A DNA stretch of 64,000 bases from Pholiota molesta (GCA_014925825.1 JACGCK010000126.1:1-64000); one strand, 5' to 3'. Shown: positions 43,889-55,345, counted from the first letter of the stretch. Program-made: numbers and translations. Notes: generated by a model not told the origin, from the sequence alone.

Positions 43889-43943
43889 CGTCTTCAAAAT
43901 GCGAGTTGAGCTTCTGTACGAACAGTCTCCTGATCCACACCGT

Positions 43944-43949
43944 CTTATA
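43944..43949 (-). promoter_or_regulatory. TATA box of the CBM1-only gene
   Basis: TATAAG on the minus strand about 55 bp upstream of ATG 43888, the same spacing as in the two sister copies. Confidence 0.55.
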
Positions 43950-43969
43950 GCTCTTCTTCGTTAGATGTT

Positions 43970-44350
43970 CTGATAAGGTTCAAGTTTTGAGATCCTATGA
44001 TTAAGCTTTGCCCGGAAAATCTGCTGGCAAGCTACATACATCTGTTTTTCTGGCAAATTGTTCTGTCTTCTAAATGACATCGATGATGTTGCGGAGTATG
44101 TCATTGAATGGACGATATCGTATGTCAAGACAGAGCTGGCTGCCAATCGCAGAATTCCCCTGAACTGACATCGCGGCGTTCTACGGCACATAAGAACTAT
44201 AGATGTTCCGCATGATGCTAGACTGTAATTGTTGATCCCGTTTTGCGTTGAACCTTTTCGTTTCACCGTCATTTGACATTGAAATATGACAGCTATGTGC
44301 GAATTAAACACATCGTTTTGCGAAGCTCAGAAGAAGCAAAATGACCCACT
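43970..44350 (-). repeat. Duplicated upstream block, copy 3
   Basis: Contains GATCCTATGATTAAGCTTTG, then TTCACCGTCATTTGA ... TATGACAGCTATG and GAAGCTCAGAAGAAGCAAAA, collinear with 41100-41600. It defines the outer border of the triplication. Confidence 0.7.
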
Positions 44351-44675
44351 GCAAGTGCATACCTCGATATAGACTTCTTCACTATTGAATTCTCCGTTTG
44401 ATCAGGGGATGTCCTCCAATCCCGGTAGTAGAATCCGAGATACATGCGATCAGTGCGAAAGACGTCCCAAGACTTTCTTTGATACTGTATGAGAGTCAAT
44501 TTCTGAATCCTCGTTGGCATTCCAATTGTTCGAACACATGTGCGCAACGAATTGTTCGTCCAACCGGCAGGGCGAAATTTCTGATGAGTCCTTCTCCTTC
44601 TGACCCGACTCGATAAAAATAAATTCGTAAAAGCAGAAAACATCTTTTAAGAGACTAGAATGCTTATTTGACATT

Positions 44676-45240
44676 TTATAGTGGGAAATCTGATGCTACG
44701 AAAGACAGGTGAACAATCTTCCGGCTGTCGATAAGAAGGTCCGTAGATTGCGACTGAATTCTGTAAACATTAGTGAGGATTGTAGTGTATAGCTGATGCG
44801 AGTTGAATATCTTACTGAACGACCACTGCCTTGTGCCGAGAGAATTCTACTGTCCCCGGAAGCCCTGGCAAATTTCGGTGAATGCCATGGATGATATACA
44901 TTCCTCCCAAGAACCCGTCCTGCATGGAAAATAATTTAATAAGCATAACCCAACAGCACTCTGATAAAATCTATCAGTGACGTACCCGATAGTTTGAGCT
45001 GCTAGTAGATTCAACGGCCGTTAACCATTCGACTTTGAGACCCTTCGGCGCTTCGTTGCGCATAGCGATGACCATGTGGACGATGTCATCGTATCCCAGC
45101 TGCTTTCCGTTCAAAGTTGCGTTTATCGAGTTTGAAAATGTCTCTTGTATTGCTTTTAGGGACTCCTCGGAGTTGGACGACTCGAAAACAGCGCATATGT
45201 GTTTTTTCGACCATTCCGCCAACGAGCTTAGTTGAGGCAT
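44676..45240 (-). CDS. Small uncharacterised protein, possibly NTF2/SnoaL-like
   Basis: Three exons join in phase: MPQLSSLAEWSKKH ... AVESTSSSNYR (45240 to about 44986), DGFLGGMYIIHGIHRNLPGLP..., and IQSQSTDLLIDSRKIVHLSFVA ending with TAA at 44676. About 145 residues, no signal peptide, no membrane segment. The helix-rich start and the later strand-like segments around conserved-looking GGMYIIHG suggest an alpha+beta fold of NTF2/SnoaL size, but I cannot confirm homology. The gene lies next to the CBM1 triplication without obvious relation. Confidence 0.55.
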
Positions 45241-45769
45241 ATGTTATGAGTGCGTAGCTTCAGAAACCGAGGGCAGGCTTTGTGGTGGGCGGCCTTTGAA
45301 GGTCAAAGATTTTGTTTGCCTTCCACACTTCTTATTCCTCTGGCTTCGAATTAAGCAAATCATTTGCCTGTCATTTTAGCTCAGCTTCCTCATTCATGCA
45401 TGCCTATTGATCATTGCCCATGTAATAAGTAGTCGAGGATGAATGATATGTAGTAACTTACTAGTAAGTAGCACTCTGATCACATTAGGGCTTTGTGCAC
45501 CCAAATCATAGACGAAATCCTCTAAGAAAAAGGTAAACAAGCAAGGAGTGTATGAATTGGAAAGAAAGAAACGCTGACCAAGTATGTAGTGCGTGTGGCG
45601 GCGCAGCGGCATACGTTCGGCTCAGGGCCATCTCGGCGCCTAATACTTAAATTGCTATTAGGGGCGTTATGAATGCTCCCACGCATGTACGCAGATGATC
45701 TTGTAAAGCAAACTCAGCCATTCTTAGTAACCAACTTCCACCACCAAAACTCGCTCCCTGCGTCTCCCA
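45241..45769. other. Intergenic, no gene seen
   Basis: Divergent promoter region between the small gene and the F-box gene. Nothing recognisable. Confidence 0.5.
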
Positions 45770-47626
45770 ATGAACAACCCACCTGGGGGAAACGAAGAGG
45801 CGCACGAAGTCAATGTATTTCTCCAACGACAACAGCGCCTCCTCAAAGCGGTCAAGGAAGAGCTCCAAGCTTCGCACGAGAAGCTCAAGCAAACGCTCCG
45901 CCAGCATGATGACATCTTCTACCGTCTCTTCCCTCCCGTCCGACCTGGGAGAGATCCCGTGCTCATCGACTCTAGCATAAAGGAGTCGCGGAAGCAGCTG
46001 TCTCGGCTACGACAGGAAATCCTTGACCAAAGGATAGAGTTGGAGAGTTTGGACATGCAGCCCTCAAGTTCGTCGCACGGTGCAGGGTCGTCGAATGTGC
46101 CTCATCTCCCGGATAGCCATAATCACGAAGGCAAAGGAAGAGATGATACCGACGCTTTCATCAACGAGCGCCGTAATAACTTGACCAGACTCAAAAAGGA
46201 GTTCGTCGACACTCGACTCCATCTGGACAAGTTGGAGGCCCTCCTCTCTCCCATTCGACTCCTCCCAATAGAGGTCCTTGGGGAGATTTTCAACTACTGT
46301 CTCGATGACACAAGCTTGGAGCCCATGTCCTTGAACTCTGGTCCACTCTTGATGACACACGTCTGTTCTACATGGAGGAGGATTGCCATCAACAAATCCA
46401 ACTTGTGGGCCAACATCTGGGTCACTATCGACAACGACGAGGACAGGGGAGGCTGGCCAGCCCTCGTAAAGCTATGGATTGAACGGTCCGGACAACTTCC
46501 CCTCCGTTTTCATATCCAAGAAACCGAGAAACATGACTATGCCCACCATCCGGATTCCGTTTTCTTCCGTGTTTTGGATGTTCTGCTACCCCAAGCGCAT
46601 CGGTGGAAAAGCGCGGAATTGCTCAATCGCAACTTCCAAGCGACTGCGGACATCCAATGGTTCCGTAACCTCCCCGAACGACCAGATTTCCCTCTCCTGG
46701 AGTCGTTCACCTTGCAAGCGCGGAGAATGGAGCAGCAGGAATTGGCACGGGTGACAGAAATGATTAGGCAGTCTCCGCGTCTGCAGTCAGTAACATGGAT
46801 GATCAAGACGGCGGTGACAATGCCAACGCTACCATGGGCACAACTGACGCACCTCACATTGATCTTCATCTGTTCGCTGGACATGACCTTGGACATCCTT
46901 TTGGAGTGCCCTCACCTCCACCAGCTGGATGTTAGTGTCCAGTTAATCCAAGGCACGCAAGCTCTGCGTCACGTCACCCATACGAGCCTGGAAACCCTCT
47001 ATTTCTCATGTTCGGGGATCTTAGGACCGCTGTTCGACGCCATCACCCTGCCCCGCGTCAAAGACCTCACCATCGACCAGATGCCTGACATCCACGTTCC
47101 GGAGATAGCGAACGGGCCGTGGCCCCACACCGCCTTCATGGAGTTCCTCAAGCGCTCGAACTGCGCCCTCGAAAAATTCTCGATGATGGACATCGTCGTC
47201 GTTAACGACGCGGACCTCATCGACCTCCTGCGCGGCCTCTCGCCGTCGCTGGTGCACCTGGTGATCGACAACGAGGACTGCCCCTGTGTCACGGACGCCG
47301 TCCTGCGCGCGCTGTCGTATCCGATCTTCGCCGACTACGTTCGGGAGCATGGGGTGCTTGCGGTGACGAAGGAGGCGTTGGGGGATGTGCTGTGTCCGCG
47401 CCTGCGGGAGCTGAGGCTGAACGGGTGCATGGTGAGTACCGACGGTGTTCTGGCGGATATGGTGGAGTCGAGGTGGGATTGGCCGTCGGACGATTTTCCT
47501 GTACTGCAGGGGCTCTTGAGGTGCGATCTGAGCGTCCATTCCCCACCCGCCAGGCCGCTCGATCAGGAAAGGATAAAGGTCCTTCACTCGAACAGAATTA
47601 AATACAATATCATCGATACTTATTGA
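45770..47626 (+). CDS. F-box protein with N-terminal coiled coil, intronless
   Basis: 618 residues in one exon from ATG 45770. Residues about 15-50 and 65-90 are heptad-rich coiled coil (VFLQRQQRLLKAVKEELQAS; LSRLRQEILDQRIELESL), with a second at about 130-160. The F-box is LLPIEVLGEIFNYCL, followed by LLMTHVCSTWRRIAI and NLWANIWV, the usual agaric pattern. The C-terminal half carries irregular leucine-rich segments (TSLETLYFSCSG, LVHLVIDNEDC, LRELRLNGC), expected to bind the substrate of an SCF ubiquitin ligase. No damage is visible. The 3' part (47100-47500) is more GC-rich than the 5' part. Confidence 0.88.
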   Translation: MNNPPGGNEEAHEVNVFLQRQQRLLKAVKEELQASHEKLKQTLRQHDDIFYRLFPPVRPGRDPVLIDSSIKESRKQLSRLRQEILDQRIELESLDMQPSSSSHGAGSSNVPHLPDSHNHEGKGRDDTDAFINERRNNLTRLKKEFVDTRLHLDKLEALLSPIRLLPIEVLGEIFNYCLDDTSLEPMSLNSGPLLMTHVCSTWRRIAINKSNLWANIWVTIDNDEDRGGWPALVKLWIERSGQLPLRFHIQETEKHDYAHHPDSVFFRVLDVLLPQAHRWKSAELLNRNFQATADIQWFRNLPERPDFPLLESFTLQARRMEQQELARVTEMIRQSPRLQSVTWMIKTAVTMPTLPWAQLTHLTLIFICSLDMTLDILLECPHLHQLDVSVQLIQGTQALRHVTHTSLETLYFSCSGILGPLFDAITLPRVKDLTIDQMPDIHVPEIANGPWPHTAFMEFLKRSNCALEKFSMMDIVVVNDADLIDLLRGLSPSLVHLVIDNEDCPCVTDAVLRALSYPIFADYVREHGVLAVTKEALGDVLCPRLRELRLNGCMVSTDGVLADMVESRWDWPSDDFPVLQGLLRCDLSVHSPPARPLDQERIKVLHSNRIKYNIIDTY

Positions 47627-47823
47627 ACATTTTTATATATTTTGTTAATGTATTTGTATAAAAGTATTGGCTGGAGTCATCATCTTCATAAAAACCCATC
47701 GTTTGATGCTGTTCACGTCCTCGAGCGCGCAGCTACCCTGGCCCATGCCAATTGTATTGGCCCCCAACATAGGCTCTATCCATAGGAGCCCGATGCCCCA
47801 ACGGCGCATCCAACTTTTTGATT

Positions 47824-48409
47824 TCAAGATCCAACTTTGAGGTTGGCCTCAGCGCGTGCCAACTCGATCTGAGCGCGCTTCGTTTGTGCTTCCTCTTTAA
47901 GTTGGGTACGCTTTGTAGTTTCTTCTTCTTGGACTCGTTTGGTGAGCTCTTGCTCGAGGGCGACCTTCACCTGATGTTCCAGGGCCTCGCGATTCAGATT
48001 AGTCTTTGCGACTTCCAGGGCCACCTTCGCCTCTTCCAGGTTGTACTTCTGGCGCATAGTCGCGGACTGGAGGACCAAGACAGCCATTGCAGGGGTTCTA
48101 AGCAGCATATACTCAGCGTTAGTGATTGCCTAGCGTGTTGGGTGGATGCGACAGCAATCATTACTCTGTATGCTCAGAGCCAATAGCAGGGCTGATTTTC
48201 TTGTGAGCGAATATGAAAGATATGGTTAACTAGTTGTTGCCATGCCTATTTTCTCTACCATCGGCAGCTCGTTCGTCAGCTTTCCGCGGCTTCATACTGA
48301 GTTTCTTGGACTTTTTCGTGGGGCGGTCATTAGCATCTTCGGGATCTCCAGGGATTCTCCCATCGATAACGATATAGTTGGGAGATTTGGGGACAAGAAA
48401 GGAAGACAT
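47824..48409 (-). CDS. Small coiled-coil protein of unknown function, copy 1 of a tandem pair
   Basis: A first exon from ATG 48409 (MSSFLVPKSPNYIVIDG, then basic DRPTKKSKKLSMKPRK) and a second ending at 47824. The second encodes a long charged helix (YNLEEAKVALEVAKTNLNRE ... EQELTKRVQEEETTKR). The splice sites joining them are uncertain; a donor near GATG|GTAGAG at about 48259 and an acceptor near 48110 are possible. No known domain. A degenerate second copy lies upstream, each copy preceded by a tRNA-Lys or its relic. Confidence 0.4.
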
Positions 48410-48457
48410 AGCAAATGACTGTTGTTCGGTAAAGATAAAGAAGGAACGTCTCATTGA

Positions 48458-48502
48458 CAGCCCGCCGCGAGGGTCAAACTCCGCGGGGGCCAGACTCGCA
48501 GC
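48458..48502 (-). pseudogene. tRNA-Lys relic (T-arm and acceptor end)
   Basis: Reads GGCTGCGAG, an insertion, then TTTGACCCTCGCGG and GGGCT, matching the 3' half of the tRNA at 49720-49825. No anticodon or D arm is recognisable. Confidence 0.6.
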
Positions 48503-48589
48503 CGTTATCCGTCGCGAGCGTTCGACACGACGCATCCAGCTTTTTGGATTCAATGCAACTTCTTGGATTCAGACGCGAGCGCGATTTCG

Positions 48590-49160
48590 GTGGCCTTGAC
48601 GTTGGCCTGAGTCGATCTGAGCGCGCTTCGTTTGTTCCTTCTATTGGGTTTGGGCTCGTTTCTGCTCGTTTGGTAGTCTCTTGCTCGATGACGATTTTCG
48701 TCTGGTATTCGAGGGCATCCCGATTAATTTGTGCGGTAGCCGTGTTAGCTTGTGCGGATTTCTTGGCCCTCTTCTAATATGTATTTCTGGTGCATGGCCG
48801 TGGATTGACTGAGTACCGCGACAACCTCATCTTCAACTGGAGTGCTTCAAACAGCAGATGCTTAGCTTTAATAACATGTTGGACGGATGTTGGATGGATG
48901 CGATAGCAATCGTTACTCAGTAGACTCAGAGCTAATATCAGTGGTAATCAATTCTTTGTTAGCGCGGTTAACTAGTTTTCATACCCGGGCGCCTAATTTT
49001 CTTTTGCACTATTAGCTCGTTCGCCAGCTTTTCGCTTCGTACCGGCTTTCTTAATTTCTTCGTGGGGCGGTTGTTTGCATCATTAGAGTCTCCAGGACTT
49101 CTCCCATTGGTGGTATCATTGCGAAAATTTGGGACAAGAAGCGGAGGACTGTTACTGGAT
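48590..49160 (-). pseudogene. Degenerate second copy of the small coiled-coil gene
   Basis: Matches copy 1 in order: PPLLVPNFRNDTTNGRSPGD ... NNRPTKKLRK (about 49140-48970), then the upstream-of-exon-2 block (GCTAAGCATCTGCTGTTTGAAG) and a decayed helix region with several frame losses. It has no ATG in the expected position. It sits next to tRNA-Lys(CTT). Confidence 0.5.
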
Positions 49161-49219
49161 GTCCGATGAAGGAAATACGTCGAAAAAGAACTCAAAAGGC
49201 TGCAAAAAAGAAACATCTT

Positions 49220-49311
49220 AGCCCACCGGGAGGGTCGAACTCCCAGCCTTCAGATTTAAATGGACCCGCCTGTTAAGAGTCTGACGCTCTATCCGATTGA
49301 GCTAGGCGGGC
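49220..49311 (-). tRNA. tRNA-Lys(CTT) with intron
   Basis: Acceptor GCCCGCC pairs with GGTGGGC (one G-U). A D arm (GCTCAATCGGATAGAGC), an anticodon loop CTCTTAA with stem TCAGA/TCTGA, and a T arm with GTTCGACCC are present. An intron of about 18 nt lies after position 37. Discriminator base T at 49220. CCA is not encoded, as is normal for nuclear genes. Confidence 0.93.
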
Positions 49312-49719
49312 AGTGATTCGAAAACGCATTTTAAAAATCGCCGTTCGTATGACGCTTTGTTTAGCGCTCAGCGCTCACTGAGCGCTAGCACTGATATGAT
49401 TAAAGAAACAATCAGGGAGATAACAAGTACGCACACTCATCAAGGCCCAGCTGTGTGCATGAGGCTCGTCGATGCTGAGATACATAATATAGATCCCACT
49501 TACCTTGTTGTGTTTACAGTTCTCGCACTGTTGAAACTTGACTTGCATAATTGCATTAGCATCTCAACTTGTTCAATGGATGAGGAGCTCACATGAGATT
49601 TATGTTTCCTTTATAATGATAGGCTTCCCAACTCTCGGATCTATCATCTCGCTGCGCAGTGGACTGAGCTGATTGAGAAAGAAAAAAAATCAAAGCCAGC
49701 AAAAAGAAAAGAATAAACT
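49312..49719. other. Spacer between the two tRNA-Lys genes
   Basis: No gene seen; a 79-codon plus frame (49357-49596) has no recognisable features. Confidence 0.5.
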
Positions 49720-49825
49720 AGCCCACCGCGAGGGTCGAACTCGCAGCCTTCAGATGGTCACGTAAGCCGCCTATTTTTAGACTGTCTTAAAAGTCTGACG
49801 CTCTATCCGATTGAGCTAGGCGGGC
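49720..49825 (-). tRNA. tRNA-Lys(TTT) with intron
   Basis: Same acceptor, D and T arms as the CTT gene apart from a few bases, but the anticodon loop is CTTTTAA. The intron after position 37 is about 32 nt and unlike that of the CTT gene. The two genes, 408 bp apart on one strand, look like a local duplication in which the anticodon first base differs. Confidence 0.93.
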
Positions 49826-50018
49826 ATGTCGGCTAAGAACATTGAAGGTTTAAGAATGGATTGAAGGTTTAAGACTGAACTTGCAAAACCCACCGTATCT
49901 GCTTCACAAACCTTCCGCCTTCTCCTCGAAAGGATACGGTATTTCTGCCTAACGGAAAGAAGGAAAAGAGGGGATAGCTTCAGTGTATAGTCTTGTTTAA
50001 AAGTAAGTTCTTCTATAT

Positions 50019-51310
50019 CTAATACGGATTATTCAGAAAGTCGACCACAAGTTTACGGAATTCGGTGGGTTTTTCTGCGTGAACTACGAAACGACGGATC
50101 AGCTGTGATACGACACCGTACACGAGTATAATAGTTACCCCAATGACCCGCGTCTAGTTGTTCCAAACGCATGTGGGGGAAGAAGGCTCGGAAAGCAGGC
50201 AAGTTCCTGTGGTTGATATATCTAACGAAAAACAAAGCATTTAGCACAATTATTCGGTTTTGAGGTATGGCACTTACGCGCTCTTGCTGCCTTTCACAGC
50301 TAATGTTGGCCCGTCCCAGGTTGTAGGTACGCTGTCGTCGGCGGCATTGTATTCGTATGGGAATGATCCCAAGGCATCTATCGATTGCGATAGGATGTCC
50401 AAAGGAACGATGAACTTGGCTCTGTCCTCGCCGACCTCATGATGGGGATTAGTCCGAGAATGGCTTGGTAATTTGAGATTGGTGAGTAAGAATTGTCGAA
50501 TAGACAAGTCCTAGTTTTATCCCGTTGCGTCAGTGATTCCGTAGAAGTGGAATTATTAATTATTAACATACGGGTTCATATGCCTTCAGCCGAATATCAG
50601 CATCGGTTCTCGTCTTTATGACGCCCGGCGGTAGCGCTTCAATCTTTTGCATGGCTTTTATGTATGTCATGAACTCATCAGAGAGTTTGCCTATTGAAGG
50701 CGCGATGTCGGCAACGATGAGATGCGAAAGCGTATCAGCTGGCACATTTGTTTCTTTCGTAGAAAGAGCATATGTCATGGCGACTTTTCCTCCCCTGCAA
50801 AAGATTCGTCTGAGATATTTGAACAATGGACATCGGAACAGCGACGCACATAGAGTGTCCTAGCAATGCAACGCCTTTCAGCCCCTTGTCTTCGATAAAC
50901 CGGTGTACATCTGATGCCATAGCTTCATAGGTCATGGGTGTGGCATGAGGCGATGTGCCATGGTTCCGCAGATCGAGCGCGTATATAGGGCGGTGGGGCA
51001 TATCGCGATGGAGAGCCTTGCAGATAGACATCCAGTTCCGCTTGGATCCACTGTTCAATAGAAAGTCGGTAAGGGATTAGTGAAACGCATCCGCGAATGC
51101 GACTTACAATAGCCCATGTAGAATGACTAGCGGCTTCTCTGTAGCGTTTCCGTCTTCCGGGACAATGACGTTGTATTCAAGCTCGACTGGTTCATGAGAG
51201 CTGATTGGGACATGTTTTCTTGAGAAGGAGCGTGTTTGTAGGTATGTTCTAGGATGCCATTGTCTTGTCCATTGTCGAACTGGTCTATGGAGAGTGTGGG
51301 TGATGGGCAT
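50019..51310 (-). CDS. Mitochondrial alpha/beta hydrolase, ABHD11/IMO32 type
   Basis: Start MPITHTLHRPVRQWTRQWHP is basic and Ser-rich, fitting a mitochondrial targeting peptide. VILHGL joins FGSKRNWMSICKAL across an intron at about 51107-51050. DLRNHGTSPH and the nucleophile elbow GHSM|GGKVAM (split by an intron) are standard; LIVADIAP follows. The catalytic His lies in LDAGHWVHAEKPTEF, joined across the last intron, and the stop is at 50019. ABHD11 hydrolases stabilise 2-oxoglutarate dehydrogenase lipoylation and may act on lipids; the substrate here is unknown. All catalytic-triad regions appear present. Confidence 0.85.
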
Positions 51311-51666
51311 TCGGTTGTACCAGTCTGTAAGAAGGGTTTGTCTGGGAGCTGGTCGCGAGTATCTTATTTGGCATTGTTGTCTCTGAGCCTTGGGTACTTA
51401 GTAAGTATACGGCGCGTCCAGCGCACGTCGCACAGGAAATCATTTCTTTTATAAGGTCTGTTTTAGGAGACTAGTCGCACAGGTCATGGGAATGCTGTGT
51501 AAATCAGCTCAGAGCTGTGTGGCCCACTGGCCAGCCACTGGCCCATCCTTACTTGTCACTTATATCACTGGCAACCTTTGGATGGGAAAGCCAGATACCA
51601 CCGTTTTGACCGTTGCTCAGCGCTGATCACACATACCTCTTCGAACTACTCTTCAACCCATCCAAC

Positions 51667-54366
51667 ATGCCTTCAGAAGAAATCACACAATTCTTCCCGA
51701 ACGCAAGGCACACCACTATAAGCGGGGGGACACTAGCAGCTATCCGTGGCGATATGAACATTTATCATGCTGGGTCAGAGCGTTATGGTAAGCACCTTGT
51801 CTGTTGTGAATTATTCACAAAAGTATGTATCGATTAACTGAAATCATATACTGTAGGAATGAAGCTTTTGATCGCCAATGTCATTGAAAGCGCATTTCAC
51901 AACGCCGCCGAGCGAAGCAATCCCCAAGATGCCACCCGCGCACTCGCTCAGCTATTCGCACAGAGATCATGGATTGGATCAAGAACCAGGAAGCCGGACA
52001 CAAGTTAATCCTCTGGTTGTATGGACCTGCAGGAGGTGGTAAAACCGCAATCGGGCAAAGTATTGCGGAGGAGTGCGAGAAGCAAGGTCTCCTCGGAGCG
52101 TCATTCTTTTTCGATCGCACCGCTGCTGGACGAAACACCATGGGTCGGTTCATTGCAACTCTGGCTTATCAGCTCACGCTGTCTATACCCCAGATACGCG
52201 AAACTATTCTCGCAGCAATCGAGCGGGATCCTACTATCTTTTCCCGTCAACTCTTGGTACAAATGCAAACACTCGTCATCACACCTCTGATATCCTTTGG
52301 AGGACTCGGCCAGCCTTGGTTTGTGGTCGTGGATGGCGTCGATGAAATAGGACCCACTGGCCAACCGCAGGCGGAACTCCTACATGTGGTAGGGACTGCC
52401 GTTTCCGAATTGAAACATATCCCTATCATTTTCCTCATCATTAGTCGACCAGAATACGACATCCGCATGGCATTTAATGCAGATCCTCTCCACTCTCTCA
52501 TGGAGGAACTCTCCTTGGACGAAAGATATGAACCAGACGCGGATATTAAACTCTATCTGACTGATAAATTTCAGGAAATCCGACGCAAGGAACTCGCACT
52601 GGGGACCAATCTCCATTCTTCGTGGCCATCAGATAGCGACCTTGATCGTCTCGTCGCGAAATCTTCGGGTCAATTCATTTACGCAGCTACAGTAATGAAG
52701 TTTATTGACTCTCGCCGGGATCCTTCAGAAAGGTTGAAGATTATTCTTGGCTTATCTGATCCCGGAAAAGAAACACCTTTCGCAGCTCTGGACGCGCTTT
52801 ATCGATTTATCTTGTCTTCTGTCGACGATCTCCCGAGGGTTCTAGATGTACTGAGGCTCCTCATACTTGGTGGTGATTACAGTTATGGTTTGCAAGTGGG
52901 CGTGATTGAGGAGCTCCTTGGTTTCGAGGTCCGTAGAACTCTAATGGATATGCACGCCCTTGTATTTGTTCCGTCCCCATCCGATCCTGAATCTATCCTT
53001 CACACACATCACGCTTCCTTGGCCGACTTTCTTATGGACGAATCCCGCTCATTGGGCTTTTTTATCAATTCAAAGCAGGGGCACATCGCCTTAGGTCGAT
53101 GCTGGCTTGGGATGATTAAGGATTACTATAATCCTATATGTTTCAAACCTAGATCATCTTCGCTAAAGCTTGCGATTGAGGGTTTCATTTCTCATTCCAA
53201 AAAAGCCCCAGAAATTGCAGACGATTTGGCAAAATTTAATTTGGAGAAGCTTATGAAACAAATTCGTGACGCCAACGATCTTTATGGTTCAGACTGGTCA
53301 AATTTCCTCCAGTGCGCATGGCGACGGGTGGGTGTCACAATTTCATTTAATAATTGGCGTACTCAACATTTTACGATCTTAGGCAAGAACTAAATCCGAC
53401 GTTTTTCCCCGATTGCAGAGCGAATTCCATAGCTTCATCATAGACAGGCTTATGCGCTATCCTCCATCCCTCCAGGCTTGCATCCCTGCCCTATTTCTCG
53501 TTGGAAACTGTGGAAATACCTTCCAAATATTACTTTATGGTGCAAGTAAATCAATAGCGGAGCTTACGCAAATTCGCGAACTCGACAAAATATTGCTCAA
53601 TATGAGAACAGCGGATCAAAATGATGCTTTTTCCGAATTTTTCAGAGACAAGTTGAAATCAAGGCGCTATCATGCGGACCCAAATGCCTATCTGGCGTTG
53701 GCTACCCAAATATTCAAAAGTCATTCGCCCCGAGTAAGCCCACATTTCCAAATGTGCTGTACATCTGTTTGACGATCAGTTGACCATGTATACTTTGTAG
53801 GTCTGGCAAAAGAGTTGAGATCGCAGAAATCGAAAGCCTTTTAGGTCTGGAAGACCCGCCATTTCAGCTCGAACATTCGGATAATCTCTCCACATATCGT
53901 GCGCTGCCTGCAAGCCACAATTGGGTTGAAAATATGCTGGATATGACTCCAAACAATGTAAATTTTGCTGTATTCTTGCAAAAAGGTTCTCTTCAATATC
54001 GGAGCGATCCAAATCCTAAGCTAGGACGTAGGACTATTGCCCTTGCGGCTTTAAATTATGTCCAGGTGAGTCACTTGAAACTTCGATTTTTTTTTGTTTT
54101 GGTCGTTTCAATATATTAAATGGATGCTTTGGTTTTGGCTTTGCTAGAAGTGTGGCATACCTTATCTCAGACACACTCATCAAGATGACACCGAGAAATG
54201 TGTGGTTTGCGAGACATGCCATGTTGCTTCCTGGACTTTAGCCTTGCTGCAGGAGCGGGTCTTTCACATACAAACACAGACCGAGATGACAGTAGACGAA
54301 GTTGAACACTCCACATCAACATGGTCGTGTCTCTGCTGCTGTCTATCATCGAACAGCCTGGAATGA
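51667..54366 (+). pseudogene. NACHT-domain STAND NTPase (NLR-like), with a one-base frameshift
   Basis: N-terminal MPSEEITQFF ... HTTISGGTLAAIRGDMNIYHAG joins GMKLLIANVIESAFHNAAER across an intron. Near 51921 the frame needs one more C in a run of four to enter CHPRTRSAIRTEIMDWIKNQ. From there the NACHT is intact: P-loop YGPAGGGKTAIGQS, Walker B PWFVVVDGVDEI, and the sensor-like IIFLIISRPEYDIR. A helical region typical of agaric NACHT proteins follows (HHASLADFLMDESRS), and introns at about 53331-53419, 53732-53842 and 54066-54148 lead to a Cys-rich end (KCVVCETCHVASW; CLCCC). No TPR or WD repeats seen. Fungal STAND proteins often act in non-self recognition. The defect may be a sequencing error. 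Confidence 0.72.
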
Positions 54367-55345
54367 CCATTTCTATCATCGCCTTGTCGCACAAGCCCGC
54401 GGCCATGTCCGCAGTTGCCTGTCCCATCCCAACTTCCTCGAGCACATCATTGCTGTTTTGCTTACCTCGTTCTCCCCGTCTACATTCTTACTTACTGCAT
54501 GTGCCTCCTGCTGTTTTAATGCGGAGAAACCCACTTTGATGTGCACTGGTGAAATGACCTCGTCTTCTTTACACCCATGTCCATGCCCATCGGGCACCCA
54601 AGCCCCTTGAAAAGTTGTGTTTACCTTCTTTCGCCTCCTTCCCTACAACTTCAGCCCTCTAAGAGATCAGATAGAGCTATTTCCTAACTCTACCAGCACC
54701 AATGACTAGTGATTTATCACGCGGATTTCAAGTTTATTTTCGGCGCTTATTTCAACAAGTCATTCTGCGTACTAATTGTGATAGTCAATACATTAGGATT
54801 GTCCGACACGCTGTCTGTAGCCTTCCCTCCAAACTCATTCGATGTCCTTATGATTGGATACTCTCTTTTCCACCTCAAAAGGAGAGGCCTGGCGAAAGAA
54901 ATTATCGAATTAGCTTTGAGAAGATCGATATCGAAGACGAACGTTACCCAGGAGAAGACTTTGATTCAGAAACGCGGATTCGACTGCTCGACCCAAAGCT
55001 TTCCTGGTTTCCAAACATACTCGAAAATGCTTCGAGTCTTCGACAGACTTGGACCTTGCTCAGCTTCTCCTCGAACGCGCCTTGCAGAATAGATGCAATG
55101 ATGAGCCCTGGTTCTCAGAACCAGTAGCCGGGAGAAGAACAGTTGCTGAAGCAAGCATAAAGTAAGTATATCCAAGTAAGCAACACTAAAATTGTAAATC
55201 TGGCCTGCCCAGTGACGTTGGCGGCTTGGATGACAAATGCAGCGTGGCTGACAGCGCGACCAATCCGACTTTGTCCAAGACGTCCATCACCGGCACTCGA
55301 GAGGCAATCGACCCGCTCAGGACCCGCTCTAGTCAGTGTCTTCCA
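54367..55345 (+). other. Unassigned region with two overlapping open frames
   Basis: Frames at 54702-55127 and 54709-55092 overlap in different registers. Neither resembles a known family and both could be remnants of one gene broken by indels. I do not call a gene. Confidence 0.3.
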
